NCBI GenBank assembly: GCA_951813515.1
Contig: OX638346.1
Coordinates: 372,001-436,000, forward strand
Source: an uncultured Pseudomonadales bacterium
Lineage (GTDB): Bacteria; Pseudomonadota; Gammaproteobacteria; Pseudomonadales; Azotimanducaceae
Length of the DNA stretch: 64,000 nucleotides
Reading direction: 5' to 3'
Below the pieces are notes generated by a model. The model was not told the DNA's origin, did no database searches, and worked only from the letters and a program-made list of their open reading frames with translations. The position numbers and the translations under genes are program-made. Of this stretch, positions 27,894-36,829 are shown one piece after another. Each line of letters starts with the position of its first letter. Positions within the stretch are counted from its first letter, which is position 1.

Positions 27894-29090
27894 TTAGCCG
27901 AAGTAATTGCCGCCGTCGGTGTTGCGTAGCTTGTCCCGCGCGACCACCAGGCGGTGCACCTCCGACGGGCCTTCGCCGATCCGTTTTACGCGCAGTTCCC
28001 GGTACCAGCGCTCCAGCGGCATCTCCTTGGCCACGCCCATTCCGCCGAACATCTGTATCGCGCGATCCACGACGCGCCAGGCGGTCTCGGTGCCGTAGAG
28101 TTTGCACACCGAGGCATCCACCTTTCCCGGCGCACCGGCGTCTACCTTCGATGCAGCATCGTAGATCAGCAGCCGGGCGGCGCGCAGTTCGACTTCGGAG
28201 TCGGCGATCATCCACTGGATCGCCTGCTTGTCCGCCAAAAAGCCGTCGCGGACCGGACGGTTCTTGACCCATCCGCAGGCCATGTCCAACGCTTCCTGGG
28301 CGATCCCGATGCAGCCGGCGGCATAGGGAATGCGCGCATCCACCAGCCAGTTTTGGGCCACGCCGAAGCCGCCGCCCACCTCGCCGAGCACGTTCTCCGC
28401 CGGCACTTCGCAGTTGTCGAGCACGATCTCGTATGGCGACAGCGCCCGAATGACCTTGATCTCGTTGAACTCGATGCCCTTGAAGTCCGGTTCCACGATG
28501 AACGCCGTGATCTGCGGCGGCGAACCGTCCCGGGTACGTGCGAATATGATGCCGTAGTCCGCGCTGCCCGCCGCCGTAATCCACATCTTGCGTCCGTTCA
28601 GGACCCACACGTCGCCCTCCTTGCGCGCCCGGGTCTGCACGTTGTTGCGGGGATCCGACCCGCCGGTCGGTTCGGTAAGCGCGACGAACGCGCGCTTCTC
28701 TCCATCGATACAGGGAAGGGCGTACTTCTCGATCTGCTGCGGCGTTCCCGACCAGAGGATGATCGGCGGCCCGCCGGCGAACGCGCCCAGCGCCGGGTTG
28801 TATGCACCGAGACGGCATTTCGCCCCCTCCTCGGCGACGATCGCCCGCGCCAGGGCGCTGAGGGCATTGCCGCCGTACTCCTCCGGCGTGGTCAACCGCG
28901 TGAGTCCCATCTCCGTGGCGATCCCGCGTAGATGCGCGAGATCCTCCGGCCCGCATCCGAGCGCGTCATGCGGCAGCTTGTCCTCGATGGGTTTGACTTC
29001 CTCGCGCATGAAGCGCCGGATCTGATCGCGCAGCATGAGCAGCTCGTCCGGCAGTTGGAGACCATAGTGATTGCCATTGTCCATCGACAT
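27894..29090 (-). CDS. Acyl-CoA dehydrogenase family protein
   Basis: A 398-residue FAD-dependent enzyme that introduces the alpha-beta double bond in acyl-CoA thioesters. FVALTEPTGGSDPRNNVQTRA and WVLNGRKMWITAAGSADYGI are the flavin/substrate signatures; IQMFGGMGVAKEMPLERWYRE and RIGEGPSEVHR form the C-terminal block. The Glu in GEGPSE is in the region of the catalytic base of medium-chain enzymes. The long N-terminal helix bundle and internal sequences suggest the ACAD11-like group, but chain-length preference cannot be read. Convergent with ntrC, 24 bp away. Confidence 0.92.
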   Translation of the reverse strand: MSMDNGNHYGLQLPDELLMLRDQIRRFMREEVKPIEDKLPHDALGCGPEDLAHLRGIATEMGLTRLTTPEEYGGNALSALARAIVAEEGAKCRLGAYNPALGAFAGGPPIILWSGTPQQIEKYALPCIDGEKRAFVALTEPTGGSDPRNNVQTRARKEGDVWVLNGRKMWITAAGSADYGIIFARTRDGSPPQITAFIVEPDFKGIEFNEIKVIRALSPYEIVLDNCEVPAENVLGEVGGGFGVAQNWLVDARIPYAAGCIGIAQEALDMACGWVKNRPVRDGFLADKQAIQWMIADSEVELRAARLLIYDAASKVDAGAPGKVDASVCKLYGTETAWRVVDRAIQMFGGMGVAKEMPLERWYRELRVKRIGEGPSEVHRLVVARDKLRNTDGGNYFG

Positions 29091-29244
29091 CCTCCCTCCT
29101 CGATCAGGACCACCGCCACTGTGGCGGCTGATCGCTACTATCCTATCCGTTCAAGCGGGGATTCTGGAACGCGAACCCGCCGGGACCCTTGAGTTGAGCC
29201 CCTGGGATGGCCCTTCGATGACCGATTCGCGGTAGATTCATCGC

Positions 29245-29709
29245 ATGGACACCATGCCGCGCATCGTCCTCTACGAACCCGAGATACCGCCCAATACGGG
29301 CAGCGTGATTCGCCTGGCGGCGAATACGGGCGCCTCGCTCTCGCTGATCGAGCCGCTGGGATTCGAACTCGATCATGTGCGCCTGAAGCGCGCGGGACTC
29401 GATTACCGCGAGTTTGCCGACGTGCGCGTGTATCCAGACCTCGACACCTATCTCGAGAGCGTTCGGCCCGACCGGGTATTCGCGTTCACGGCGAAGGCGA
29501 CGATTCCCCACACCGCGCCCCGCTACCGCGGCGGCGATGCGCTGTTGTTCGGGCCGGAAACCCGGGGGCTTCCGGCGAGCGTCCTCGCCCGCTTTCCGGC
29601 AGACCACAGGCTGCGCATTCCCATGCGGGCCCATTCCCGCAGCCTGAACCTGTCCAACGCCGTGGCCGTCGCCGTCTACGAGGCGTGGCGCCAGTTGGGA
29701 TTCGCGTGA
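29245..29709 (+). CDS. trmL: tRNA (cytidine/uridine-34-2'-O)-methyltransferase TrmL
   Basis: A 154-residue SPOUT-class methyltransferase that 2'-O-methylates the wobble base of leucine tRNAs using SAM. The N-terminal [45 protein letters not shown] and the C-terminal knot motifs [11 protein letters not shown] and [23 protein letters not shown] are diagnostic. Length matches the family. An ATG 12 bp further downstream (MPRIV) is an equally plausible start. Confidence 0.95.
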   Translation: MDTMPRIVLYEPEIPPNTGSVIRLAANTGASLSLIEPLGFELDHVRLKRAGLDYREFADVRVYPDLDTYLESVRPDRVFAFTAKATIPHTAPRYRGGDALLFGPETRGLPASVLARFPADHRLRIPMRAHSRSLNLSNAVAVAVYEAWRQLGFA

Positions 29710-29816
29710 GTCTCTGCTTACCGGCGGCCCTTCGCTAATGTCGTTCGGAGCAAGCAGTTTTCACTCACAGGAGTTTCGGAGATCGCCCACAAAAGGGCAC
29801 GACGAGCTGTGCAATA

Positions 29817-30050
29817 ATGACTCGAATCCTCGATTTGGTGGTGGACCACGTGAGCCCGGAAATCGTATCGATACTTGCCGTCGGTGTCGCGCTCGCCGGG
29901 CTGACCCTGACGGGACTGCGCAGCGTACGTATCGAACTGCACGACGCGCGCGCGGACGTGGGCGACCTACGCGAACGCATTGCGCGCCTTGAAGGCCTGT
30001 TCGAGGGTTTCATCCGCAACGTGTCCCCTGGCGAACCGGATCCCAAGTAA
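29817..30050 (+). CDS. Small membrane-anchored coiled-coil protein
   Basis: A 77-residue protein with an N-terminal membrane helix (about 13-33, EIVSILAVGVALAGLTLTG) and a C-terminal amphipathic heptad region ending LRERIARLEGLFEGF. Proteins with one helix plus the LRERMARLEGLFEG-type tail occur widely as uncharacterised small proteins, sometimes near toxin-antitoxin genes. A decayed copy follows at 30094. Function unknown. Confidence 0.65.
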   Translation: MTRILDLVVDHVSPEIVSILAVGVALAGLTLTGLRSVRIELHDARADVGDLRERIARLEGLFEGFIRNVSPGEPDPK

Positions 30051-30093
30051 AAGCGAGACAGGGCCTTCAACTGTCCACGAGTGACGTTGACGG

Positions 30094-30330
30094 GGGAAGA
30101 GCGTGAGCCCGAAGTCGTATCGATACTTGCCGTCGGCGTCGCGCTCGCCGGGCTGATCTTGACGGGTCTACACGGCCCCGTACCGAAATGAATCCGGTGC
30201 GGTCGAATTGAACGATGCGCGCACCGAACTGAACACTGTGAGGACCGACGTGGCCTACCTGCGCGAACGCGTCGCTCGCCTTGAGGGCTGTTCGACGGAT
30301 TTATCCAGAAAGCGCCTGCGAATGATGCGG
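30094..30330 (+). pseudogene. Decayed tandem duplicate of the small coiled-coil protein gene
   Basis: DNA from the gene at 29817-30050 is repeated here. GTGAGCCCG is followed by a near copy lacking one base (AAGTCG versus GAAATCG), then a long near-identical block encoding SILAVGVALAGL, and later a block encoding YLRERVARLEG. The missing base and further indels shift the frame, so no intact protein is encoded. Part of the 3' half stays open because it continues into the hicA region in another frame. Confidence 0.8.
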
Positions 30331-30406
30331 GTTCGAACTGAACATCCGGCCGCGAGCCCCGAGTCCGCTTCGAAGCTGAATCATGATGTCGTTGATCGAG
30401 AGGCAG

Positions 30407-30430
30407 TATTGTGTATATTGATACACAATA
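30407..30430 (+). promoter_or_regulatory. Operator palindrome upstream of hicAB
   Basis: TATTGTGTAT-ATTG-ATACACAATA, a perfect 10-bp inverted repeat with a 4-bp centre, 9 bp before the hicA start. HicB antitoxins autorepress through AT-rich palindromes at the operon promoter via their ribbon-helix-helix domain, so this is the likely operator. Confidence 0.8.
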
Positions 30431-30439
30431 AATCAGGTC

Positions 30440-30631
30440 TTGGAACGCAACAGCGGAAAGCTCATCCGCATGCTCCGGCAGGACGGGTGGGTGCATGTCG
30501 CCACGAGGGGCAGCCACTGGCAGTTCACGCACCCCGCCAAGGCGGGGCGGGTCACGGTACCGCACCCGAACAAGGACATCCCGCGTGGAACGGTGGCGTC
30601 GATCTACCGGCAGGCGGGATGGAACGTGTAG
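30440..30631 (+). CDS. hicA: HicA toxin, mRNA interferase
   Basis: A 63-residue HicA toxin with a double-stranded-RNA-binding-like fold that cleaves mRNA. SGKLIRMLRQDGWVHVATRGSHWQF, split by one charged residue in typical members, contains the catalytic His in GSH; HPNKDIPRGTVASIYRQAGW is the conserved C terminus. The start is TTG; no better start gives the full N terminus. hicB begins 13 bp after the stop, preceded by GGAGG. Confidence 0.93.
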   Translation: MERNSGKLIRMLRQDGWVHVATRGSHWQFTHPAKAGRVTVPHPNKDIPRGTVASIYRQAGWNV

Positions 30632-30644
30632 GGAGGACCAACCG

Positions 30645-31046
30645 ATGCGCTACGTATCCTTCATCCACCGGGACGAGACCGGCTACGGTGTCAGCTTCCC
30701 CGACTTTCCGGGCTGCGTGTCAGTCGGCGACACGGTCGATGACGCAGTTCGCCACGGCAGCGAAGCCCTGGCTTTCCACGTCGAGGGCCTGACCAACGAC
30801 GGCGAGGCGATTCCGGTGCCCCGGTCGATCGGCGCCATCAAGGCCGACCCGGAACTGGCGGACTGGCGGCGCGACGCTGACCTCGTGCTGATTCCGCTCC
30901 TTCTTGACCGCGGTTCCTCACGAAGGGTCAATATCTCGCTCGACCGCGGCCTGCTGGAAGCCATCGACGACGAGGCTAAACAGCGCCGCATGACCCGCTC
31001 GGCCTTCCTGGCAACAGCGGCACGCCACGAGATCGAAGCCACGTGA
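30645..31046 (+). CDS. hicB: HicB antitoxin with C-terminal DNA-binding domain
   Basis: A 133-residue antitoxin. The N-terminal HicB fold (YVSFIHRDETGYGVSFPDFPGC, then AVRHGSEALAFHVEGL) neutralises HicA, and the C-terminal ribbon-helix-helix (RVNISLDRGLLEAIDDEAKQ) binds the operator. The ATG at 30645 has GGGAGG 8 bp upstream and aligns with the family start; the reading is open further upstream only because it passes through hicA in another frame. Confidence 0.94.
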   Translation: MRYVSFIHRDETGYGVSFPDFPGCVSVGDTVDDAVRHGSEALAFHVEGLTNDGEAIPVPRSIGAIKADPELADWRRDADLVLIPLLLDRGSSRRVNISLDRGLLEAIDDEAKQRRMTRSAFLATAARHEIEAT

Positions 31047-31134
31047 CGCATGGCCAGCAGAAAGGACGAGACTGGGGTTTGAAAGGTTGAGATGACCACC
31101 TTGGACAATGGAGACCTCACTACTGTCGGCGCAG

Positions 31135-31521
31135 TTACTTTGTTGCTGAGCGTCCGAGAGTACTTCCAAAGTAGAGCGTGTGCCCGTCCGGGTCCTCAAT
31201 CACAAACTCGGTGGTGCCCCATGGGCGGTCGGAAATTCCTTCGATGATCTTCACCCCGGCGTCCTGAACCTGCCGGAAAGCGGCGCCGATGTCGCGCACG
31301 CCAAAATGGATGTGAAGATGCTGTCCGCTGCGAACGAAGTCGATGCCCGGGTCGGGATCGTCCACCAGCTTGAGGTGGATCATCCGGTCGCCACAGCGGA
31401 CACCAGCGTAGAAGTCCTGGTAGCGAAAGGAGAGCACGAAGCCGAGCTTCCCGGTATAGAAATGGATCGCGCGGTCGAGGTCCGTGGTGCGGAGTTGGGG
31501 TACGAGCGCTTCTAATTCCAT
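31135..31521 (-). CDS. VOC-superfamily (glyoxalase-like) protein
   Basis: About 128 residues with a vicinal-oxygen-chelate fold: LVPQLRTTDLDRAIHFYTGKLGF opens the first beta-alpha-beta-beta-beta module, and DVGAAF-like DIGAAFRQVQDAGVKIIE and FVIEDPDGHTLYFG form the second. The EDPDGHTLYF block is typical of glyoxalase/bleomycin-resistance proteins. The substrate is unknown. I prefer the internal ATG at 31521, which has GGAGG just upstream, over the ATG 12 bp earlier. Confidence 0.85.
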   Translation of the reverse strand: MELEALVPQLRTTDLDRAIHFYTGKLGFVLSFRYQDFYAGVRCGDRMIHLKLVDDPDPGIDFVRSGQHLHIHFGVRDIGAAFRQVQDAGVKIIEGISDRPWGTTEFVIEDPDGHTLYFGSTLGRSATK

Positions 31522-31598
31522 CGGATCCTCCATCGCGTCACTTCCCGACGTGCGTCACTCGCTAGGAGAACCCGCTGGGGACTCCGAGAGCCGTGCGA

Positions 31599-32066
31599 TC
31601 AGTTGACGCTGTCACCACGCTCCTCGGCCCTGTTGCGTACCGCCTGCTCGTAAAGCGAGGGAAAGTCCACCGGGGCGAGCATGAACGGCGGGAATGTCCC
31701 CTTGGCCGCCACGTTGTCCACGGCTTCGCGCACGTACGGGAACAGGATGTCGGGGCACGCCACGGCCAGAATCCGCTCTAGCGCGGGACCGTCCGCACCC
31801 TCGATGAGAAAGACCCCTGCCTGCTGTACTTCGATGATGAGCGCGGGCGAGGTGTCGTCGCCTTGCGGCCTCGCCGAGAGTGTCGCCGTGAGGACTATTT
31901 CGAATCGGGTCGGGGAAATCCGATTCGCCGTGGTATTGATGTCGAGGTGGACGTTCGGCTTCCACTCGCTGGCGAACACCTGCGGTGCTTTCGGCGACTC
32001 GAACGAGAGATCCTTCAGGTAGACCCGCTCGACCTGCACCCGCACCTCAACCTGCGGTTCAGCCAT
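31599..32066 (-). CDS. secB: Protein-export chaperone SecB
   Basis: A 155-residue cytoplasmic tetrameric chaperone that keeps preproteins unfolded and delivers them to SecA. VYLKDLSFESPKAPQVFASEWKP-type sequence, VQQAGVFLIEG, ILFPYVREAVDNVAAKGTFPPFMLAPVDF (each quoted in part from the protein) are diagnostic. The ATG at 32066 (MAEPQVEVRV) follows AAGGGGATC and gives the standard length; an in-frame start 14 codons earlier lies inside the preceding gene. The usual grxC neighbour is missing. Confidence 0.95.
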   Translation of the reverse strand: MAEPQVEVRVQVERVYLKDLSFESPKAPQVFASEWKPNVHLDINTTANRISPTRFEIVLTATLSARPQGDDTSPALIIEVQQAGVFLIEGADGPALERILAVACPDILFPYVREAVDNVAAKGTFPPFMLAPVDFPSLYEQAVRNRAEERGDSVN

Positions 32067-32068
32067 CG

Positions 32069-32488
32069 TCAAGATCCCCTTACAACCGGCAGGTTCTGAT
32101 TGCGCCACTCCGTGATGCCGCCGCGCAGGCGCGCCACGTTCTCGAAGCCCGCCTTGCGCAGGATCGTCCCTACGGCACCGGAGTGTTGCCCCATCTTGCA
32201 GGCGACCACCACCGGCTTGACCTTGTGTCTCTCCAGCTCGCCAATGCGGCTGGCAATCGCCGAGTGGGGAATGTTCAGCGCATCCACGATATGCCCTTCA
32301 CCGAATTCCCTCTTGTCCCGCACGTCCACCACCACCGCACCCTCGCGATTGATCAGGTCAACGAGCTGCTGCGCGCTGACAGCACGTCCGCCGCGTTGCA
32401 CCTCATTCCTGACGAAAAGCCCCATCAAAACCACGAAGAGGCCACTCAGAATGTAGTGATTACCAATAAATTCAAAGAGTTGTTCCAT
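32069..32488 (-). CDS. Membrane-anchored rhodanese-like protein (YibN type)
   Basis: A 139-residue protein with an N-terminal membrane helix (about 9-27, GNHYILSGLFVVLMGLFV) and a rhodanese domain (about 37-135). The active-site cysteine is Cys97 in VACKMGQHSG, and VVVDVRDKREFGEGHI is the CH2A-type motif. It resembles E. coli YibN, which also lies between gpmI and secB. It ends 2 bp before the secB start, so the pair is likely cotranscribed. Sulfurtransferase activity is inferred. Confidence 0.9.
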   Translation of the reverse strand: MEQLFEFIGNHYILSGLFVVLMGLFVRNEVQRGGRAVSAQQLVDLINREGAVVVDVRDKREFGEGHIVDALNIPHSAIASRIGELERHKVKPVVVACKMGQHSGAVGTILRKAGFENVARLRGGITEWRNQNLPVVRGS

Positions 32489-32584
32489 CTATTCCTATCC
32501 GTGCCGCAAACTCTCGGGGCGCGTGCGGGAAGGCGCAATATTATAGAATAAGCGCACCACCGAAGCCGGTGAGATTGATCGCCG

Positions 32585-34099
32585 ATGTCAACAACGCTTC
32601 TGGTCGTGCTCGACGGCTGGGGCCATAGCGAAGAGGCCCGCCACAACGCCATTCACGCCGCGCGCACGCCCAACTGGGATCGTTGGTGGCGTAACGCACC
32701 CCGCACCCTGCTCTCGGCTTCGGGCACCGATGTCGGCCTCCCCGACGGTCAGATGGGCAACTCCGAGGTCGGACACATGCATCTCGGCGCAGGCCGCATC
32801 GTTCGCCAGGAACTGTCCCGGCTCTCGCACGCCATCGATGACGGCAGCTTTCAGAACAATGCGGCCATTCGTGCGGCGATCGAAAGGTCGGCGGGAAGCG
32901 CGCTGCATGTGATGGGGCTCGTATCCCCCGGCGGCGTCCACAGCCACGAAGACCACGTTGCAGCCTTGATCCAACTCGCCGCCGACGCCGGCGTCACGGT
33001 CCATTTGCACGCCTTCCTGGACGGACGCGACACCCCGCCAAGAAGCGCATCAGCGAGTCTCGCGCGGTTCGATGGCCACGTCGCCTCCCTCTGCGGCCGC
33101 TACTACGCGATGGACAGGGACGCCCGCTGGAACCGCACCGAGACCGCCTTCAACATGCTGGTTCAGGGTGCGGCAGAGTACCGATTCGACGACGACGCCT
33201 CTGCCCTCGAAGCGGCCTACGCCCGCGGCGAAAGCGACGAATTCGTCAAACCCACCCTGGTCTGCCCCGAAGGCCAGGCACCCGTCTCTATCCGCGATGG
33301 GGATGTCGTGATGTTCATGAACTTCCGCGCCGACCGGGCTCGACAGCTCACGCGTGCCTTCGTGGACTCCGATTTCGACGGTTTCCCCCGCTCGCGGGCG
33401 CCGGTACTGGCCGACTTCGTCATGTTGACCCGTTACGCCGACGACATCGACGCTTCGTGCGCCTTCGAGCCCCAGATGCCTGGCAACACTCTCGGCGAAC
33501 ATCTGGCCAGGCTCGGCAAACGCCAGCTTCGCATCGCGGAGACGGAAAAGTACGCCCACGTGACGTTCTTCTTTTCCGGAGGACGGGAACAGCCGTATGC
33601 GGGCGAAGACCGCATACTGGTGCCGTCCCCGAGAGTGGCGACCTATGACCTCGAGCCTGAAATGCGCGCGACCGAGGTCACGCGCCACGTGATCGACGCC
33701 ATCGATGAGGACAGCTACGACGCCATCATCTGCAACTTCGCCAACGCCGACATGGTCGCCCACACAGGCGTATTCAACGCCGCCGTCTCCGCGATCGAGA
33801 CCCTCGACGAGAGCCTCGGCGCCATCGCGGCTGCGCTCGAAAAGCGCGGCGGACAATGCCTCGTCACTTCGGATCACGGCAACGCCGAGCGCATGCGCGA
33901 TGGAGACCAGGCGCACACCGCGCATACGTCGGCACCGGTGCCTTTGCTCTACCTTGGTCCCTCGGCACTCACGTTCCGGGATGGCGGCACCCTGTGCGAC
34001 GTCGCCCCGACAATGCTGGCACTGATGGGCCTGCCACAGCCACGCGAAATGACCGGACGTTCCCTGTTCGCCAGCGAGCAGGCTCGGCGACGCGCTTGA
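32585..34099 (+). CDS. gpmI: 2,3-bisphosphoglycerate-independent phosphoglycerate mutase
   Basis: A 504-residue glycolytic enzyme interconverting 3- and 2-phosphoglycerate with two Mn ions. LLVVLDGWGHSEE is the N-terminal metal site, DGQMGNSEVGHMHLGAGR includes the nucleophilic Ser (GNSEVGH), FLDGRDTPP is in the phosphotransfer domain, and SDHGNAERM and AHTSAPVPLLY complete the metal site. Length is normal. The TTG start of envC overlaps its stop. Confidence 0.97.
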   Translation: MSTTLLVVLDGWGHSEEARHNAIHAARTPNWDRWWRNAPRTLLSASGTDVGLPDGQMGNSEVGHMHLGAGRIVRQELSRLSHAIDDGSFQNNAAIRAAIERSAGSALHVMGLVSPGGVHSHEDHVAALIQLAADAGVTVHLHAFLDGRDTPPRSASASLARFDGHVASLCGRYYAMDRDARWNRTETAFNMLVQGAAEYRFDDDASALEAAYARGESDEFVKPTLVCPEGQAPVSIRDGDVVMFMNFRADRARQLTRAFVDSDFDGFPRSRAPVLADFVMLTRYADDIDASCAFEPQMPGNTLGEHLARLGKRQLRIAETEKYAHVTFFFSGGREQPYAGEDRILVPSPRVATYDLEPEMRATEVTRHVIDAIDEDSYDAIICNFANADMVAHTGVFNAAVSAIETLDESLGAIAAALEKRGGQCLVTSDHGNAERMRDGDQAHTAHTSAPVPLLYLGPSALTFRDGGTLCDVAPTMLALMGLPQPREMTGRSLFASEQARRRA

Positions 34100-35247
34100 C
34101 GTGCCGGGGCCTAGCGCTAGGGTTCGGGGGCACGGCCTTCGCCCTCTGCCTGCTCGCGGCCAGTGCCGTTCAGGCCCAGACGGATGCAGCCGACGCGGAA
34201 CAGCGTCTCGACGAGGTCGATCGCGAACTCGGCGCGCTCAACATCTGGCTTGAGAAGGCCGACAGTCGCCTCGCAACGCTCCAGGCGGAGATTTCCCGGG
34301 CGGACGACGAAGTCGCCGACCTCAATCGGCGCGTCCGGGATCTTCACGCGGAAATCACCGAGGTGCAGCATTCGCTCGCGTCGCTCCGTGACCAGCGCCG
34401 CGAAGTAGAAGAGCGTCGCATCGACCAGGCCCGTCGCATAGCCCGCCATGTGCGTGCGGCGCAGCGGCTCGGCGGAACGGATATCTTCAAGATGCTGCTC
34501 AACCGCGAAGACCCGGATACGGTCGACAGGATCGTCCGTTACCACCGGTACTTCGTCCGCGCTCGGCTCGACGCCCTCGACGCGTACGCCCGCACCCTGG
34601 AAGAGATCGAAGAGATCGGTCAGGCCACGCGCGACCGGGAATCGTTGCTGGCAGCGCGGGAAGACGAAATGCAGTTGCGAACGGCAACGCTCGGGGAGCG
34701 CCGCCGCGAGCGAGAAACGCTGGTCGAGTCGCTGCGCCGGGAAATGCAGGACAAGACGGTGTCCCGCGATCAACTCGTCCGCGACCGCCAACGCCTGCAG
34801 ACGCTGCTGGCCGAGATTCGCCAACGGTTGAGCGAAACGCCCGGCGTATCCTTCGCCACAAGCAAGGGCCGGATGCATTGGCCTGTCGCCGGCCGGGTGC
34901 TGCACCGTTTCGGCGATCCACGCGCCGACGGCCGGCTGAAGTGGGAGGGAATCTATGTCGCCGCACCCGACGGTACCGAAATCAATGCCATCCACGGCGG
35001 CCGGGTCGTCTTCGCAGGTTGGCTACGCGGTTTCGGACTGCTCACCATCATTGACCACGGCAACCGCTACATGTCCCTGTATGGCAACGCTGATGTCCTG
35101 CTGAAGCAGGCTGGAGACTGGGTCGAAGGCGGCGAAACCATCGCCTCGGCGGGACAGAGCGGTGGACAGGGGGTCAGCGGCCTGTATTTCGAAGTGCGCG
35201 CCGACGGGCATCCGACCAATCCTGCGGCCTGGTTGCGCCGCGAATAA
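34096..35247 (+). CDS. envC: Murein hydrolase activator EnvC
   Basis: A 383-residue periplasmic protein that activates amidases at the division septum. A signal peptide (FALCLLAASAVQAQ, about 14-27) precedes a long coiled coil (about 30-245) and a C-terminal LytM/M23 domain. The metal-binding residues of active M23 peptidases are replaced (the usual HxxxD site reads WEGIY and the HxH site reads LYFEV), as in EnvC, so it should be catalytically inactive. I chose the TTG at 34096, which overlaps the gpmI stop; longer in-frame readings lie inside gpmI. Confidence 0.93.
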   Translation: MTCRGLALGFGGTAFALCLLAASAVQAQTDAADAEQRLDEVDRELGALNIWLEKADSRLATLQAEISRADDEVADLNRRVRDLHAEITEVQHSLASLRDQRREVEERRIDQARRIARHVRAAQRLGGTDIFKMLLNREDPDTVDRIVRYHRYFVRARLDALDAYARTLEEIEEIGQATRDRESLLAAREDEMQLRTATLGERRRERETLVESLRREMQDKTVSRDQLVRDRQRLQTLLAEIRQRLSETPGVSFATSKGRMHWPVAGRVLHRFGDPRADGRLKWEGIYVAAPDGTEINAIHGGRVVFAGWLRGFGLLTIIDHGNRYMSLYGNADVLLKQAGDWVEGGETIASAGQSGGQGVSGLYFEVRADGHPTNPAAWLRRE

Positions 35248-35312
35248 CCGGATCACCCTTCTCGCTGACCCTCCCCTGCGAGAAGGTCTACGGACGGGCT
35301 ACAATCCCTGCG

Positions 35313-36503
35313 ATGCGGCTTAGATCGTTGACACTGCTGGCCATCATGGCAAGCATGACCATGGGCGTTGCGTTCGGTATCGTGGCGTTCCAGGAGTTTG
35401 TCGGAGAGCTGCGCCCTGGGCGAGACGCATCATCGCTCGGCATCGTCTTGCGCCGCGTACGAGATGCGTACGTGGAACCGATCGCCGAAGAGACTCTCAC
35501 GGAAAACGCCATACGCGGCATTGTCGACGGTCTCGACAAGCACTCTTCGTTCCTGGATGCCGCGGCACTTGCCGACCTGCGCGAAGACACCACCGGCAAT
35601 TTCGGCGGCATAGGTGTCGATATCAGACTGGTGAACGGCTACATCACCATCGTCAGGCCCCTGGACGACACGCCCGCAGCCGAAGCCGGACTCCGCCCCG
35701 GCGACACGCTGATCGAGGTGGATCACAAATCGCTCAAGGGGCGCACCGTCCGCGAGGCCGCCCAGGATCTGCGGGGCGAACCCGGCACGAAGGTTCACGT
35801 GCGGGTGCGGCGCGATGGCGCGGCGACACCCCTGGACTTCGACCTGGTGCGTGCGGATATCCGGGTCAACAGCGTGCGCTCCCGGTTGATCGAACCCGGC
35901 TACGGCTACGTGAGAATCGCCCAGTTCCAGAACAAGACGCCGCGGGACCTGCGCGCGGCCGTGCAACGGCTCGCCGAGGAAAGCGAGGGAGGATTGCTTG
36001 GCCTGATCATCGACCTTCGCAACAATCCCGGCGGTGTCCTGGGGGCATCGGTGGATGTCGCCGACGAGTTTCTCGACGAGGGTCTGATCGTCTATACCGA
36101 GGGCCGGGACCGAGAAGCCGAGATCAGGTTCATGGCCGAGGACGGCGACATCCTGGACGGCGCCCCCCTCGTGGTCCTCATCAACGAGGGTTCTGCCTCC
36201 GCCGCGGAAGTGGTCGCCGGCGCGCTCCAGGATCACGGCCGGGCGACCCTTGTCGGCACGACGAGCTACGGCAAGGGATCGGTGCAGTCGGTGCTCGAGC
36301 TGGAGGGCAAGCGGGCGATCAAGTTGACGACCGCGCATTACTACACGCCGAGCGGCCGTTCGATACAGGCTTCGGGAATCGATCCCGATATCGCCGTACC
36401 TGTTTCAGACACCGACTCGCCCGACGCATACGATGCAATCCTCCTGACCGCAGCAATCCGCCAGTTGAAGGAGAGCCTTCAGCTGGGGAGCGCGAGGGGG
36501 TGA
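35313..36503 (+). CDS. ctpA: Carboxy-terminal processing protease (S41)
   Basis: A 396-residue periplasmic serine protease. An N-terminal signal anchor (about 5-27) precedes a cap region, a PDZ domain (about 94-170, GIGVDIRLVNGYITIVRPL ... GLRPGDTLIEV) and the protease domain with catalytic Ser294 (NEGSASAAEV) and Lys321 (SYGKGSVQ). It commonly follows envC and may trim cell-wall or envelope proteins. Its last eight codons lie inside the first unit of a 44-bp repeat array, so the C terminus (QLGSARG) is repeat-derived. Confidence 0.95.
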   Translation: MRLRSLTLLAIMASMTMGVAFGIVAFQEFVGELRPGRDASSLGIVLRRVRDAYVEPIAEETLTENAIRGIVDGLDKHSSFLDAAALADLREDTTGNFGGIGVDIRLVNGYITIVRPLDDTPAAEAGLRPGDTLIEVDHKSLKGRTVREAAQDLRGEPGTKVHVRVRRDGAATPLDFDLVRADIRVNSVRSRLIEPGYGYVRIAQFQNKTPRDLRAAVQRLAEESEGGLLGLIIDLRNNPGGVLGASVDVADEFLDEGLIVYTEGRDREAEIRFMAEDGDILDGAPLVVLINEGSASAAEVVAGALQDHGRATLVGTTSYGKGSVQSVLELEGKRAIKLTTAHYYTPSGRSIQASGIDPDIAVPVSDTDSPDAYDAILLTAAIRQLKESLQLGSARG

Positions 36504-36681
36504 CCCCTCGCATGAAGAGCCTTCAGCCGGGGAGCGCGAGGGGGTAACCCCTCGCATGGATAGTCCTCAGCCGGGGAGCGCGAGGGGGTGACCCCTCGCA
36601 TGAATAGCCCTCAGCCGGGGAGCGCGAGGGGGTAACCCCTCGCACGAATAGCCCTCAGCCGGGGAGCGCGAGAGGGTGACC
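36475..36681. repeat. 44-bp tandem repeat with internal hairpin, 4.7 copies
   Basis: Units start at 36475, 36519, 36563, 36607 and 36651. Each of the first four contains GCGAGGGG-GT(G/A)A-CCCCTCGC, a perfect 8-bp stem with a 4-nt loop, and the shared block CAGCCGGGGAGCGCG (one change in unit 1). The loop alternates GTGA, GTAA, GTGA, GTAA, so there is also an 88-bp higher-order period. Unit 5 is incomplete and mutated. The array starts inside the ctpA coding region and includes its TGA stop. It may stabilise or terminate the ctpA message. Confidence 0.95.
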
Positions 36682-36829
36682 TGGCCCCGTCCCAGACTTT
36701 GTTCTGGGAAGAAGCCCCGATCCCTAGCCCGCCGACCAAATCGGAGGACCGAACACTCAGGCCATTCCGACCGGCACGCCGTTGGGCATTTGATAGTCTT
36801 CGAGTCTCCCAGAGTCCCCGAGCACGCCC

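Noticed and set aside
33856..34095. N-terminal extension of envC
   Set aside because: It runs through gpmI in another frame; the signal peptide begins just after the TTG at 34096.
36475..36681. CRISPR array
   Set aside because: Units are contiguous 44-bp tandem repeats without unique spacers.
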